Positions 1 through 8,727 are shown, counted from the first letter of the stretch. The stretch: DNA of 40,384 bases from Bacteroidota bacterium (GCA_030681615.1 JAUXSA010000142.1:1-40384), one strand, 5' to 3'. The notes: a model not told the origin generated them from the letters alone. Program-made: numbers and translations.

Positions 1-179
1 GCTAAAAGATCGTCAACATTAGAATAAAATTTTTCTTTTATATTCTCAATACCTAATTTTTCTTTTGGAAGTTCATCGCAAACGGCAATTAGTTCGCAGT
101 CGGGATTCCTACGAACCATTTCTGCGTGACGTTTACCAATATGTCCCTGCCCTATTACAGCAAATTTAATTTTACTCAT
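1..179 (-). CDS. Gfo/Idh/MocA-family oxidoreductase, N-terminal fragment
   Basis: This is the first 59 residues of a protein that runs off the left edge. I see a beta strand followed by GQGHIGKRHAEM, a Rossmann NAD(P)-binding glycine motif typical of Gfo/Idh/MocA dehydrogenases, then a second strand ending in AVCDE. The ATG at 179-177 overlaps the stop of the upstream acetyltransferase by one base (TAATG), so the two are probably translationally coupled. In WlbA/WbpB-type pathways the enzyme oxidises UDP-N-acetylglucosaminuronate before amination and N-acetylation, for surface polysaccharide. The pairing with a WbpD-like acetyltransferase supports that role, but the substrate is inferred. Confidence 0.85.
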   Translation of the reverse strand, partial: MSKIKFAVIGQGHIGKRHAEMVRRNPDCELIAVCDELPKEKLGIENIKEKFYSNVDDLL

Positions 180-763
180 TAACTTATTCGTTTAACAACA
201 TTATTCTCTAACTTATATGTTTGCCCGCTTTCCTTGCAAGAAGCAAGACCATCTTTATCAAATTCCAGCCGGTGGCCATACTCACTCATCCAGCCTATCT
301 GGCGTGAAGGGTTTCCAACAACTAAAGCATAATCAGGTATATGCTTGGTAACAACCGCACCAGCACCAATAAAGGCAAATTTGCCAATATCATGCCCGCA
401 AACAATGGTAGCATTTGCCCCAATTGAAGCGCCTTTTCCAACATGCGTCTTTGCGTATTGTGATTTACGATTAACTGCGCTGCGAGGATTGGTTACATTG
501 GTAAACACCATGCTGGGCCCTAAAAACACATCATCGTCACAGGTTACCCCTGTATAGATAGAGATATTATTTTGTGCTTTTACATTGTTGCCAAGCACTA
601 CATCCGGCGATATAACTACATTCTGACCAAGATTACAGTTCTTGCCTAATTTACAATTAGACATTATGTGCGAAAAATGCCAGATCTTGGTGCCTTCACC
701 TATCTCGCAACCTTCATCAATAACCGCCGTTGGGTGGGCATAGTAGTTCTTAGTTTCCATCAT
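179..763 (-). CDS. WbpD/WlbB-like hexapeptide-repeat N-acetyltransferase
   Basis: A 194-residue left-handed beta-helix acyltransferase. Hexapeptide repeats run through most of it (IGEGTKIWHFSHI, LGKNCNLGQNVVI, VLGNNVKAQNNI), followed by the family signature GPSMVFTNVTNPRS and ALVVGNPSRQIGWMS near the C-terminus. These match WbpD/WlbB, which use acetyl-CoA to N-acetylate UDP-2-acetamido-3-amino-2,3-dideoxyglucuronate for O-antigen or other surface glycan. Length is normal for the family. It lies directly upstream of, and overlaps, the oxidoreductase gene, as in wlbA-wlbB type operons. Two adjacent ATGs are possible starts (763 or 760); no clear Shine-Dalgarno, as is usual in Bacteroidota. The exact sugar substrate is inferred. 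Confidence 0.88.
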   Translation of the reverse strand: MMETKNYYAHPTAVIDEGCEIGEGTKIWHFSHIMSNCKLGKNCNLGQNVVISPDVVLGNNVKAQNNISIYTGVTCDDDVFLGPSMVFTNVTNPRSAVNRKSQYAKTHVGKGASIGANATIVCGHDIGKFAFIGAGAVVTKHIPDYALVVGNPSRQIGWMSEYGHRLEFDKDGLASCKESGQTYKLENNVVKRIS

Positions 764-774
764 AAAAAGGACTA

Positions 775-782
775 CAAAAATA
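775..782 (-). promoter_or_regulatory. Possible -7 element for the acetyltransferase operon
   Basis: On the minus strand the bases read TATTTTTG, matching the Bacteroidota -7 consensus TAnnTTTG, 12 bases before the acetyltransferase ATG. I see no matching TTG about 20 nt upstream, and the leader would be very short. Confidence 0.3.
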
Positions 783-862
783 ATAAAATTAGGGTGATAG
801 AAAAATATAATTTACCTTTTAATTTATGCAGCATAAATAAGCCTAAAAGGGCAATATTTTAA

Positions 863-870
863 TATATTTG
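863..870 (+). promoter_or_regulatory. Possible -7 element for the YfhO-like gene
   Basis: TATATTTG matches TAnnTTTG and would give a leader of about 20 nt before the ATG at 899. No -33 TTTG is visible at the expected distance. Confidence 0.35.
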
Positions 871-898
871 TGGTTGCAATAAACATTACTGTTTACAT

Positions 899-3544
899 AT
901 GAAATTCAACTACAAAGACTATCTCCCACATGGCATTGCCATTGTTATTTTTGCATTACTTACCCTACTTTATTTTAAACCATTATTTAGCGGTAAAGAG
1001 TTAAGACAGGATGATATTGCCCGCCACAAAGGCATGAGCAAGGAAATTGCAGATTATAGAAAAACTCATAATGAGGTCGAACCACTTTGGACCAACTCTA
1101 TGTTTGGGGGCATGCCAGCTTACCAGATCTCAACAAAATATCCCGGTAACTGGATAGGTAAACTTGATAACGCATTTAAATTATTTATCGCACTTCCTGC
1201 AGGTTATTTATTCTTGTATTGTTTAGGCTTTTTTATTTTATTGCTATGTCTGGATGTAAACCCCTGGCTGGCCCTTATTGGAGGTGTAGCATACGGTTTA
1301 AGTTCTTACTTTTTAATTATTCTGGAAGCCGGGCATAATTCAAAAGCAAATGCATTGGGTTATTTACCGGCTTTATTGGGCGGTGTTATTTTACTCTTTA
1401 GAGGCAAACCCTGGTTAGGATTGGCAGTTACTGCAATATTTACAGCCATGGAATTAAATGCCAATCACGTTCAGATCTCCTATTACGGTTACATTTTAAT
1501 TGCTTTTGTAATTGCAGGCTATTTTTTCAAGCTTTTAAAAGAAAAACAACTACCGGCGTTTTTTAAAGGCTTTGCTTTATTTTTAATTGCAACTTTAATT
1601 GGCTTGTTACCAAATTATGGCAGCCTAGCAACTACAAATGAATATGGTAAATATAGCACCCGCGGAAAATCGGAATTAACGATAACAAAAGTAAATGTAA
1701 AAAAACCTACTAACGCTGATGGAGCCGAAAACCCAACAGTGAATAAAGAAGATGAGTCTATTGTAAAGAAAGGTAAAAATGAAACAACCGGCCTTGATGA
1801 AAATTACGCCACACAATGGAGTTATGGTATAGGCGAAACATTCACTTTTTTAATTCCAGATTTTAAAGGGGGTGCAAGCGAAGTAATACGAAGTTCTAAC
1901 AACGATGCTCTTAAAAAAGTAAATGCCGATTTTAGAGAGCAGGTGGCCAATAGCAGTGCTTATTTTGGTGATCAGCCCTTTACAAGCGGACCAGTATACA
2001 TTGGAGCCATTATTATTTTTTTAGCAATGCTTGGCATGTTCGTAGTTAAAAATACTATTAAGTGGCCAATATTTTTAGCAACACTTTTAACGGTTGCTTT
2101 AGGTTGGGGTAGTAATTTTATGGGACTTACCGATTTTTTCATGCATAATGTGCCGGGTTATAATAAATTCCGCGCCGTAAGTATGATCATGGTAATTGCA
2201 GAACTCACTTTACCCCTTCTCGCCATTTTAGCTATTAACGAAATTATAAAAGTTAAGAACTGGGACGAAAAAATTAAACTGGGTCTTTTGAAAAAAGAGA
2301 TCTCATTAAAAAAATTGATTATTATTTCTGTTTCTGTAGTTGGTGGTTTTTGCGCTTTATGTTATGTAATGCCCGATGCCTTTAATACTTTCCAGGCGCA
2401 GGGAGAAGAAAACCAGATCTTACAACAAGCCATTCGCAGCGGCAATCCTGAAAGCCAGATGAGGCCTTACATTGCCGAGTTCATGCCGCAGTTGGAAATT
2501 GCACGTAAAGCAATTTTTAAAGCAGACGCGCTGCGTTCTTTAATTTTTATTTTATTGGCTTTTGGTGCTTTGTTCTTATACTTCACTAACAAATTAAAAA
2601 AAGAATTATTTTTTGCAGCTATGGGTGTTTTTATTGCCATAGATCTATGGACTGTTGCCGCGCGGTATTTAAATGATAAATCTTTTGTTACTAAAGAGCA
2701 GAACCAGCAAAGCTTAGTTGCAAAGACTGCAGCAGACGAAGAGATCTTAAAAGATACGGCCTTAGATTATCGCGTTTTAAACTTAACAGTTAGTACTTTT
2801 AATGATGCTGCTACATCTTATTATCACAAATCAATTGGAGGTTACCACGGTGCTAAATTGAAAAAATATGCAGAGCTTATCGAATTTCATATTGATAGGG
2901 AATTAGATATTTTTTATAAAGAAGCAAGTAAAGCTTTAGCTAACGATAGCACCACTAAGGTATTATTTAGCTCTTTAAAGGTTATAAATATGCTTAATAC
3001 CAAATATTTTATTCTTCCTGGGGGAGATGGTCGTGGCGAGATACCTTTAAAAAATACTGAAGCAAATGGTAATGCCTGGTTTATAAAAACTGTATTTACA
3101 GTGCCAAATGCCGATGACGAAATAGTTGGCCTTGGAAAAATAGATACAAAAACACAAACTATAACCCAGGAAAATTTTAAAAAGGAATTGGGTTTAAAAG
3201 ATACCTATGATGGTGAAGGTTCTATTAAACTATTATCTTATCAACCAAACGAACTGGTGTATGAAAGCGACACAAAAGCAGAACAATTTGCTGTGTTTTC
3301 TGAGATCTATTATCCTAAAGGATGGAACGCTTATATTGATGGGCAATTAAAACCACATGCTGGTGTAAACTATGTTTTAAGAGGTATGGTTGTTCCTGCA
3401 GGCAAGCATAAAATTGAATTTAAATTTGAGCCAAAAACCTATACAACCGGTAATACCATTGCTATGGTGGGTTCTATACTATTGTTAATTACAGTTGGTG
3501 TCGGATTTTATTTACATAAAAAGAACAATGTTATTGTTAGTTAA
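899..3544 (+). CDS. YfhO-family polytopic membrane protein
   Basis: An 881-residue integral membrane protein of the YfhO family. A first membrane helix follows the N-terminal DYLPHG segment; then comes a periplasmic loop with LFSGKELRQDDIARHKGMS and the WTNSMFGGMPAYQIS motif characteristic of Bacteroidota members. More hydrophobic helices extend to about residue 600. The last 270 residues are largely soluble, with YYPKGWNAYIDG in the C-terminal beta domain, and a final helix lies near the end. Family members resemble GT-C glycosyltransferases and are thought to act on envelope glycopolymers, but the reaction is unknown. It is a single gene, divergent from the sugar-nucleotide operon; a role in surface glycan is an inference from context. 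Confidence 0.87.
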   Translation: MKFNYKDYLPHGIAIVIFALLTLLYFKPLFSGKELRQDDIARHKGMSKEIADYRKTHNEVEPLWTNSMFGGMPAYQISTKYPGNWIGKLDNAFKLFIALPAGYLFLYCLGFFILLLCLDVNPWLALIGGVAYGLSSYFLIILEAGHNSKANALGYLPALLGGVILLFRGKPWLGLAVTAIFTAMELNANHVQISYYGYILIAFVIAGYFFKLLKEKQLPAFFKGFALFLIATLIGLLPNYGSLATTNEYGKYSTRGKSELTITKVNVKKPTNADGAENPTVNKEDESIVKKGKNETTGLDENYATQWSYGIGETFTFLIPDFKGGASEVIRSSNNDALKKVNADFREQVANSSAYFGDQPFTSGPVYIGAIIIFLAMLGMFVVKNTIKWPIFLATLLTVALGWGSNFMGLTDFFMHNVPGYNKFRAVSMIMVIAELTLPLLAILAINEIIKVKNWDEKIKLGLLKKEISLKKLIIISVSVVGGFCALCYVMPDAFNTFQAQGEENQILQQAIRSGNPESQMRPYIAEFMPQLEIARKAIFKADALRSLIFILLAFGALFLYFTNKLKKELFFAAMGVFIAIDLWTVAARYLNDKSFVTKEQNQQSLVAKTAADEEILKDTALDYRVLNLTVSTFNDAATSYYHKSIGGYHGAKLKKYAELIEFHIDRELDIFYKEASKALANDSTTKVLFSSLKVINMLNTKYFILPGGDGRGEIPLKNTEANGNAWFIKTVFTVPNADDEIVGLGKIDTKTQTITQENFKKELGLKDTYDGEGSIKLLSYQPNELVYESDTKAEQFAVFSEIYYPKGWNAYIDGQLKPHAGVNYVLRGMVVPAGKHKIEFKFEPKTYTTGNTIAMVGSILLLITVGVGFYLHKKNNVIVS

Positions 3545-3547
3545 TTT

Positions 3548-3587
3548 GGAAAAAAGATCAATGATCAATGATAAAAGATCAAAGACA
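3548..3587 (+). repeat. Short phrase repeat with GATCAA units
   Basis: The spacer between the YfhO-like gene and trxA contains three GATCAA words within about 30 bases (GATCAATGATCAATGAT, then AAGATCAAAG). It looks like a degenerate short tandem phrase rather than a regulatory site. Confidence 0.5.
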
Positions 3588-3634
3588 AACATGTAACTTA
3601 GACTTAGAAAATTTAATCATTAAAAAATAAAATT

Positions 3635-3952
3635 ATGGCATTAGAAATTACAGACGCAAACTTTGAAGAACTGGTATTGAAAAGTAGCAAACCGGTATTA
3701 ATAGATTTTTGGGCAGAATGGTGTGGCCCTTGCCGCATGGTTGGTCCTGTTGTTGAAGAATTAGCAAAGGAATACGAAGGCAAAGCCATTGTAGGAAAAG
3801 TAAATGTTGATTTAAACTCAGGCATTAGCTCAAAATACGGTATCAGAAATATACCTACCCTTTTATATTTTAAAAATGGCGAGGTGGTAGACAAACAAGT
3901 TGGTGTTGTACCGAAATCTGCATTAGCTTCTAAGCTAGATGCACAGATGTAA
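3635..3952 (+). CDS. trxA: Thioredoxin
   Basis: A 105-residue single-domain thioredoxin. The redox site WCGPC is at residues 29-33, with the buried Asp24 in the preceding strand (LIDFW) and the cis-proline Pro74 in NIPT. There is no signal peptide, so it is cytosolic and would reduce protein disulfides using electrons from thioredoxin reductase. Length and motifs are standard. It stands alone and ends at a strong bidirectional terminator. The Bacteroidota genomes usually carry several thioredoxins, so it need not be the only one. Confidence 0.95.
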   Translation: MALEITDANFEELVLKSSKPVLIDFWAEWCGPCRMVGPVVEELAKEYEGKAIVGKVNVDLNSGISSKYGIRNIPTLLYFKNGEVVDKQVGVVPKSALASKLDAQM

Positions 3953-3972
3953 GATCAAAAAATAAATTACAA

Positions 3973-4003
3973 AAAAAGCCCTGTTTTCACAGGGCTTTTT
4001 TTT
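3973..4003. terminator. Bidirectional rho-independent terminator
   Basis: GCCCTG (3978-3983) pairs with CAGGGC (3990-3995) around a 6-nt loop. A-tracts on the left and T-tracts on the right extend the stem and serve both strands. It lies between convergent trxA and the small secreted protein gene. Confidence 0.9.
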
Positions 4004-4019
4004 ATTTAATAATTTAAAA

Positions 4020-4298
4020 TTATCCGATTTTAATGCAACCGTCTTTTATAGTGATTTTTGCGCCGTTTTTTACTTTTACCCAACCACAGGCAGTTTTTAT
4101 TTCAACTTCTGATGCACTTGTTTGAATTGAAGTAGCGCCTGATGTAGATGCAGAAAATTCAACTTTTTGAGTTGATCCATTAGATTTAACTTCCATGGTG
4201 TACTTTTGCGAATCTTTATTGTAATAGTCAATTGTAAATGCACTTGCAATTGTTGTAACTAACAAAAGTGCCGCTGATAGTAATGTTTTTAGTTTCAT
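4020..4298 (-). CDS. Small secreted protein of unknown function
   Basis: A 92-residue protein with a clear Sec signal peptide: MKLKTLL, a hydrophobic core, and a likely cleavage after ASA near residue 20. The mature part is about 70 residues, with alternating polar and hydrophobic residues (probably beta-rich), and contains just two cysteines in its last third (TACGW and DGCIK) that could form a disulfide in the periplasm. I do not recognise the family. It is a single gene with its own promoter-like sequence upstream and a shared terminator downstream. Confidence 0.7.
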   Translation of the reverse strand: MKLKTLLSAALLLVTTIASAFTIDYYNKDSQKYTMEVKSNGSTQKVEFSASTSGATSIQTSASEVEIKTACGWVKVKNGAKITIKDGCIKIG

Positions 4299-4326
4299 AG
4301 GTTTATGTTTTTAGTTAATATTTAAA

Positions 4327-4353
4327 CAAATTTAAAAAAAACTCTAACTCAAA
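4327..4353 (-). promoter_or_regulatory. Promoter for the small secreted protein
   Basis: On the minus strand TTTG (4353-4350) is followed after 15 nt by TAAATTTG (4334-4327), an exact TAnnTTTG. The leader would be about 20 nt. The spacing is shorter than the 19-20 nt seen at other promoters in this window. Confidence 0.5.
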
Positions 4354-4537
4354 CACTATTTTTTCATATTTATTCAAATCTTTTCTAGATCATTTGTGTT
4401 AAATCTACCCGAAAGGGTCTACTATTCTCTACATCAGTTGAAACAATATAAGGGTTGTCTCTCGTTAAACGTTTTTTAATGTTTAGACAATTTTATCTTT
4501 CCCAGATATAACATCTAAAATTCACTAGCTTTACGCT

Positions 4538-5581
4538 ATGGATGATGAAAAGCCAAAGCGCCGTATAAGATACAAAGGCACGCACCCAAAATCGTTTAAA
4601 GAAAAATACAAAGAGCTACAACCTGAGCAATATGCCGAAGATATTGAAAAGGTAATGCAACAGGGCCGCACACCTGCAGGCATGCACCGTTCTATTTGTG
4701 TTACCGAAATAATGGAGTTCTTAAAGATAACACCAGGGCAAATTGGCCTGGATGCTACTTTAGGTTATGGTGGTCATAGTTTAGAGATCTTAAAATGCTT
4801 AACGCCCGGCGGACATTTATACGCCACCGACGTAGACCCTTTTGAATTACCGAGAACAAAAGAACGTTTAACCGCTTTAGGTTACGGACCTGAAATTTTA
4901 ACGATCAAAAAAATGAATTTTTCCGGAATAGATCAAATTGCTTTAGAGGCCGGTCCGCTAAATTTTGTATTGGCCGATCTTGGTGTTTCTTCTATGCAGA
5001 TAGATAATCCTGAAAGAGGTTTTTCATTTAAAGTAGAAGGTCCGTTGGACCTAAGACTTAATCCTAAAAGCGGAAAGTCGGCCGCGCAACTTTTAAAAAA
5101 TATTTCGCGCGAAGAACTGGAAGAAATACTGATGGTAAACTCTGACGAAATTTATGCAGAAGAAATTGCGGAAGCCATTGTTTCAGGCATCGAAAAAGGA
5201 AGGATAATTGAGACCACCACACAATTGCAAAAGATAATTGCAGAAGCATTAGACTTCCTGCCACAAAATACAAGTAAAGAATTAATTAAAAAATCCTGTC
5301 AACGTTCTTTTCAGGCATTGCGTATTGAAGTGAACGATGAGTTTGGTGTGTTGGATAAATTTTTAGAAAAACTGCCCGATACCCTTGCTGAAGGAGGACG
5401 TGTGGCGATACTCTCCTTTCATTCAGGTGAGGACCGACGGGTAAAAAAAGCATTTCAAAGTTTATTTCGCGATGGTATTTTTAGTGAAGTTGCTCCCGAC
5501 CCTATTCGTGCTTCGGCAGAAGAATGTATTTCTAATCCGCGGGCAAAGTCAGCCAAGTTGCGTTGGGCAATAAAAGCGTAA
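4538..5581 (+). CDS. RsmH-family SAM-dependent methyltransferase, divergent form
   Basis: A 347-residue protein of the RsmH (MraW) family, which N4-methylates C1402 of 16S rRNA. Visible motifs: SAM-binding DATLGYGGH (residues 72-80), LADLGVSSMQIDNPERGFSF, GPLDLRLN, FQALRIEVNDE, and SFHSGEDR near residue 294, with NPRAKSAKLR close to the end. All family hallmarks are present, so it is probably active. Odd points: a basic N-terminal extension of about 48 residues before the usual start region, GYGGH where most RsmH have GGGGH, and no mraZ, ftsL or mur genes beside it, whereas true rsmH normally sits in the division/cell-wall cluster. It may be a second, RsmH-like paralogue, so I leave the symbol blank. 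Confidence 0.85.
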   Translation: MDDEKPKRRIRYKGTHPKSFKEKYKELQPEQYAEDIEKVMQQGRTPAGMHRSICVTEIMEFLKITPGQIGLDATLGYGGHSLEILKCLTPGGHLYATDVDPFELPRTKERLTALGYGPEILTIKKMNFSGIDQIALEAGPLNFVLADLGVSSMQIDNPERGFSFKVEGPLDLRLNPKSGKSAAQLLKNISREELEEILMVNSDEIYAEEIAEAIVSGIEKGRIIETTTQLQKIIAEALDFLPQNTSKELIKKSCQRSFQALRIEVNDEFGVLDKFLEKLPDTLAEGGRVAILSFHSGEDRRVKKAFQSLFRDGIFSEVAPDPIRASAEECISNPRAKSAKLRWAIKA

Positions 5582-5584
5582 GAG

Positions 5585-6604
5585 TTACTTCTTTAATTCC
5601 CTCACGCGCATAAATTTACCATTCACGTGATCGATCTTGATCTCATATGAAGTAATGGGAATCGGTGTATATAAATAATCAGTGGTATCAAAAATGGAAG
5701 TGCTTTTTGCTATTTGACCTTTTATAAAATGTAATTTATCATCTCCAATAAAATAAAAATCGTTATTATTTTTTACCAGTGGATAATAACCAAATTGCGC
5801 TGAGATAAAAGGTTTGCCATTATTAACAATAGCATAAACATTATCTTTTCTTATCCTTCTAACTTTTCCTTTTCTATTCTTTGCTTTTATTTCGGTGATC
5901 TCGCCATCCTCAAAGGTTATTGAGAACAAGCTGTAATCGGGGATCTGTGCCTTAAAAGCCATAAAGGTCTTGTAAACACCGTCTGTATACTTCTCAACAT
6001 TGTACAATTTTATTTTTATTTTTTCAACGCTATCAATTTTCGTGATCTCATTCCATGTTAAAATTGAACCAATGGTGGATTGTTTTTTTAAAGCATTTGA
6101 TAAAAAATAAACAATAGCATTATTTGCCTCTTCCAATATCAGGTTAGTTATGTCTCCCGATTCTACTACAACAATAAACGTATCGATAGATGAGATCAAC
6201 TGGTAAGCATTGTCTTTGTTGGCATACAAACTAGCTCTAAAAAAACAATAACCATGTTCCTTACTTCCTTCTTCCTCTTCTTTTTCAACAAATTTCAGGC
6301 GACGTAATTGAAACAGCACTTCATTTTGCTGCGCATCCACTCCATTTATTTTTTTTAAAAGATCGTTTAGTTGAACTGAAAAATTGCCATTGGTTGTAAC
6401 AAGTGCTTCTTTATTTAAAGCGCCTATCCTAACAATACCCATGTTAGAAGTATCCTCGCGTGAATCTAAATATTTAATGCTATTGTAAAGTCCATTGTCG
6501 ATCTTTTTGCCGGTATAATCCAGTTCAAAAGGTTTTATTTTGTTCTGTGCCAAAGCAGAGAAAATAAGGGTAAGAAAAAATATACTGTATAAAATTTTAT
6601 TCAT
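5585..6604 (-). CDS. Secreted protein of unknown function
   Basis: A 339-residue protein with a Sec signal peptide (MNKILYS, hydrophobic core, cleavage likely after SALA near residue 19). The mature protein is rich in Lys, Ile and Asp and looks globular and mostly beta, with no recognisable catalytic motif and no internal repeats. It is convergent with the RsmH-like gene, with only three bases between the stop codons, and no terminator fits in the gap. Upstream lies the terminator of the next gene, so it is probably transcribed alone. I do not recognise the family. Confidence 0.7.
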   Translation of the reverse strand: MNKILYSIFFLTLIFSALAQNKIKPFELDYTGKKIDNGLYNSIKYLDSREDTSNMGIVRIGALNKEALVTTNGNFSVQLNDLLKKINGVDAQQNEVLFQLRRLKFVEKEEEEGSKEHGYCFFRASLYANKDNAYQLISSIDTFIVVVESGDITNLILEEANNAIVYFLSNALKKQSTIGSILTWNEITKIDSVEKIKIKLYNVEKYTDGVYKTFMAFKAQIPDYSLFSITFEDGEITEIKAKNRKGKVRRIRKDNVYAIVNNGKPFISAQFGYYPLVKNNNDFYFIGDDKLHFIKGQIAKSTSIFDTTDYLYTPIPITSYEIKIDHVNGKFMRVRELKK

Positions 6605-6675
6605 TTTAAATATTTTTAGGTCGAAAACGATTAAAGATAGTAAAAAAAAGAGTTGTTTTTCAGACGACTTTGTTA

Positions 6676-6708
6676 AAAAAAAAGCCCTGCTAGATCTAGC
6701 AGGGCTTT
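6676..6708 (-). terminator. Perfect-palindrome terminator
   Basis: Bases 6681-6708 form a perfect 28-base palindrome centred on GATC, with GCCCTGCTA on one arm and TAGCAGGGC on the other. The preceding A-run gives a T-run on the minus strand, so it terminates the DUF5011-type lipoprotein gene. Confidence 0.85.
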
Positions 6709-6733
6709 AATATTGTCGTTAAGGGTCAAATAA

Positions 6734-7411
6734 TTATGGTTTTGTATAGATACCCGTACACGTGATCGAAGTACTATTCGCAGTATTAACTTCGGTATAA
6801 GTGATAGTCATTTTTTTGCCATTAGCACTTATACTGCCTGTACCTGTAAAAGCACGTGGCGCTGCAGGAAGACCGCAGGTAACTGTTTGAGAAGGAACTA
6901 CAATAATAGAACCCGTGCTTCCTGAAATATCAAAATTTACAGTGCCATTAATATAATTTGCAAATTGCGTAGTTAATACTTTTGTAGATGACGAAGCTGT
7001 TAAAACGTCAGTATAAAAAGTAGGGGCCATATTCGGACAAGTATCTTTTATAGAATAACTAGCAGCGATAGTGTTAGCTGTATGTCTTACATAAACATTT
7101 CTTGTTGCTATCCCTAAATTTCCTGCAGCATCGTAAACGCTGTAAGTAATTGTATAGATACCGGCATTGTGCACATCAACCGAACCGCTTGCACTAATGC
7201 TTGTTGTAAGGTTGCCATCTTTATTATCGGTTGCTGTAGCACCTTGCTCTGTATAAGCTGCATGAAGATCAACATATTGATCGCCACCTGTAATTGTAAC
7301 TGTTGGAGCTGTTGTGTCTGCTTCTGGCTCAATTTTATCTTTCTTACAAGCACTAAAGAAAATTGCGCCTGTTAACGCTAAGCCCATTAAAATAGTTTTC
7401 GAATTTTTCAT
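6734..7411 (-). CDS. Lipoprotein with DUF5011/HYR-like immunoglobulin domain
   Basis: A 225-residue lipoprotein. The N-terminal signal ends in the lipobox FSAC, with Cys22 as lipidation site and KKDK following. Residues of about 33-110 form an Ig-like bacterial surface domain: PTVTITGGD, AYTEQGATATDNKDGNLT, then YTITYSVYDAAGNLG, which is the DUF5011/HYR pattern. The remaining C-terminal part has two cysteines and reads as a second beta domain. Such proteins sit on the outer membrane facing the periplasm or surface, often as adhesion or binding modules, but no partner is indicated here. It is a single gene with a terminator downstream. Confidence 0.8.
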   Translation of the reverse strand: MKNSKTILMGLALTGAIFFSACKKDKIEPEADTTAPTVTITGGDQYVDLHAAYTEQGATATDNKDGNLTTSISASGSVDVHNAGIYTITYSVYDAAGNLGIATRNVYVRHTANTIAASYSIKDTCPNMAPTFYTDVLTASSSTKVLTTQFANYINGTVNFDISGSTGSIIVVPSQTVTCGLPAAPRAFTGTGSISANGKKMTITYTEVNTANSTSITCTGIYTKP

Positions 7412-7460
7412 TTTGTTTTTTTAGTTTTTATTGAGGTTATATTTATTTGTTTGTTTTATA

Positions 7461-7838
7461 CTATCCGCCTTTACCTGTTCCAGCACTAACGTTCTCAGCT
7501 TTTTTAGCATCTTCTTTTTTCTTTTGCTCTTTTTTTAGTTTGTCCAATTCCTTTTTAGTAGCGTCAGCATTTTTTTCTGCCTGATCGGATTTTTGCTCTA
7601 ACTGATCTTTAACCTGATCAACCTGATTTTGCATGTTTTCGTTTGTCTGTTTTGCAGATTCGGTAATAGAATCTTGCATAGCTTTCATTCTTGAGTCAAG
7701 CTCATCTTTTATTTGATCATTCATAGATTGAATTGAATCTTTCATTTCTTCTTGTCTTTTCGCGAGATCTTCACGACTTGGACCACAAGATGCCATCATA
7801 GCTAAAGCAGCTAAAATTGGTAAAATACTTTTTTTCAT
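7461..7838 (-). CDS. Small coiled-coil lipoprotein
   Basis: A 125-residue lipoprotein if translation starts at the ATG at 7838. An in-frame extension upstream would place 11 extra residues before the signal peptide and is unlikely. The signal MKKSILPILAALAMMASC ends in a lipobox with Cys18. The rest is almost entirely charged and helical: repeated Met-Lys-Asp-Ser and Gln-Asp-Gln heptad-like patterns to about residue 75, then a Lys/Glu/Asp-rich stretch ending in GTGKGG. It resembles Lpp/OmpA-linker type helical lipoproteins only in general character; function unknown. Confidence 0.72.
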   Translation of the reverse strand: MKKSILPILAALAMMASCGPSREDLAKRQEEMKDSIQSMNDQIKDELDSRMKAMQDSITESAKQTNENMQNQVDQVKDQLEQKSDQAEKNADATKKELDKLKKEQKKKEDAKKAENVSAGTGKGG

Positions 7839-8004
7839 AGTTTTTGTTTTTCCTATATATAAGCAAACCAAATGCCTGTTTAAAAAATCCCAAATTGTTC
7901 TAAGAGTACACCTAATTAGGGGAATCGTACTAAAATCAGGGGAAATAAATCCGCATAAAGTCCCAGAAAATATTTTTCGGAAATATTATCGGGAAAAACA
8001 ATAA

Positions 8005-8039
8005 CAAAAAAGCCCCACTAAATCTTAGCAGGGCTTTTT
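8005..8039 (-). terminator. Rho-independent terminator
   Basis: AAAAAGCCC (8006-8014) pairs with GGGCTTTTT (8031-8039), and inner CTAA (8018-8021) with TTAG (8025-8028). It sits just past the stop of the 8055-8534 gene on the minus strand. Confidence 0.85.
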
Positions 8040-8054
8040 AAATAATCTTCAAAA

Positions 8055-8534
8055 TTATTTTTTGGTTGGAGTTTTATAAGTCTTCTTTTTAGTTTTAGTT
8101 TTATACTTCCCCGTTTTATCAAACCATAAAGTTTCAGATTTACGGTTGGTGTAATAAGTTATATTACCCAGTCCATCGTTACTTGACCAAACCTGATAAT
8201 CGGTTTCATTCGGATATTTTTTTGTATAATAATCACTTATACCAGAAGGAAAGCTACCGCTGGATAATTGTTCTTCTGTACCAATACGAACACCATTTTT
8301 ATTGTAAGTAACGGATCTGCCCAAATTAGTTTTACTATCTATATACTCTGCCCTGTAATTAGAACCATCCTGATACCAGATTGCGTTGTTATTTGGGTAA
8401 TCGATACCAAAATGGTTTGAAATTAAGCTTGGAGTTTGTACACCCATAGTGTTATCCGGCGTGGCCGTATTGGTTTGAGCAGTTGCCATTTCTATGCTAA
8501 ATACTGCAATGATCATTAAAATTATTTTTTTCAT
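8055..8534 (-). CDS. Secreted protein, possibly PepSY-like
   Basis: A 159-residue protein with a Sec signal peptide ending near ATAQ (residue 20). The mature region has two alternating aromatic-rich segments (NNAIWYQDGSNYRAEY and DYQVWSSNDGLGNITYY), each followed by a turn that reads like WFDKTGKY. This pattern of short strands ending in a Asp-x-x-Gly turn resembles PepSY-like (DUF2874) periplasmic proteins of Bacteroidota, of which a clearer example lies at 19148-19567, but similarity is weak. The C-terminus is a Lys/Thr-rich tail. No enzymatic motif seen. Confidence 0.65.
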   Translation of the reverse strand: MKKIILMIIAVFSIEMATAQTNTATPDNTMGVQTPSLISNHFGIDYPNNNAIWYQDGSNYRAEYIDSKTNLGRSVTYNKNGVRIGTEEQLSSGSFPSGISDYYTKKYPNETDYQVWSSNDGLGNITYYTNRKSETLWFDKTGKYKTKTKKKTYKTPTKK

Positions 8535-8681
8535 GATTTCTGATTTTTTAAATTTACGGTGTGTACAAGAAATTTTTATGCCAAGTGTTTTTCTATTAGA
8601 ATAAAAAAAAGTTGGTCAACAATCGACACATAAATAATATAAACGTAGAAAACGCACCCCCTTGAATATTTATGGAAAATA

Positions 8682-8712
8682 AAAAAGCCCCACTTACTAA
8701 GTGAGGCTTTTT
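8682..8712 (-). terminator. Rho-independent terminator of the macroglobulin gene
   Basis: GCC (8687-8689) and CACTT (8691-8695) pair with AAGTG (8699-8703) and GGC (8705-8707), with one mismatch and flanking A and T tracts. It lies 15 bases past the stop of the 2073-residue gene. Confidence 0.85.
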
Positions 8713-8727
8713 AAATTAACCAAAATT

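Noticed and set aside
4494-4533. Promoter motifs TATCTTTC and TAGCTTTA before the RsmH-like gene
   Set aside because: Neither has a TTG at the right distance, and the second would leave almost no leader.
7839-7871. Upstream start for the coiled-coil lipoprotein
   Set aside because: It would put 11 polar residues in front of the lipoprotein signal.
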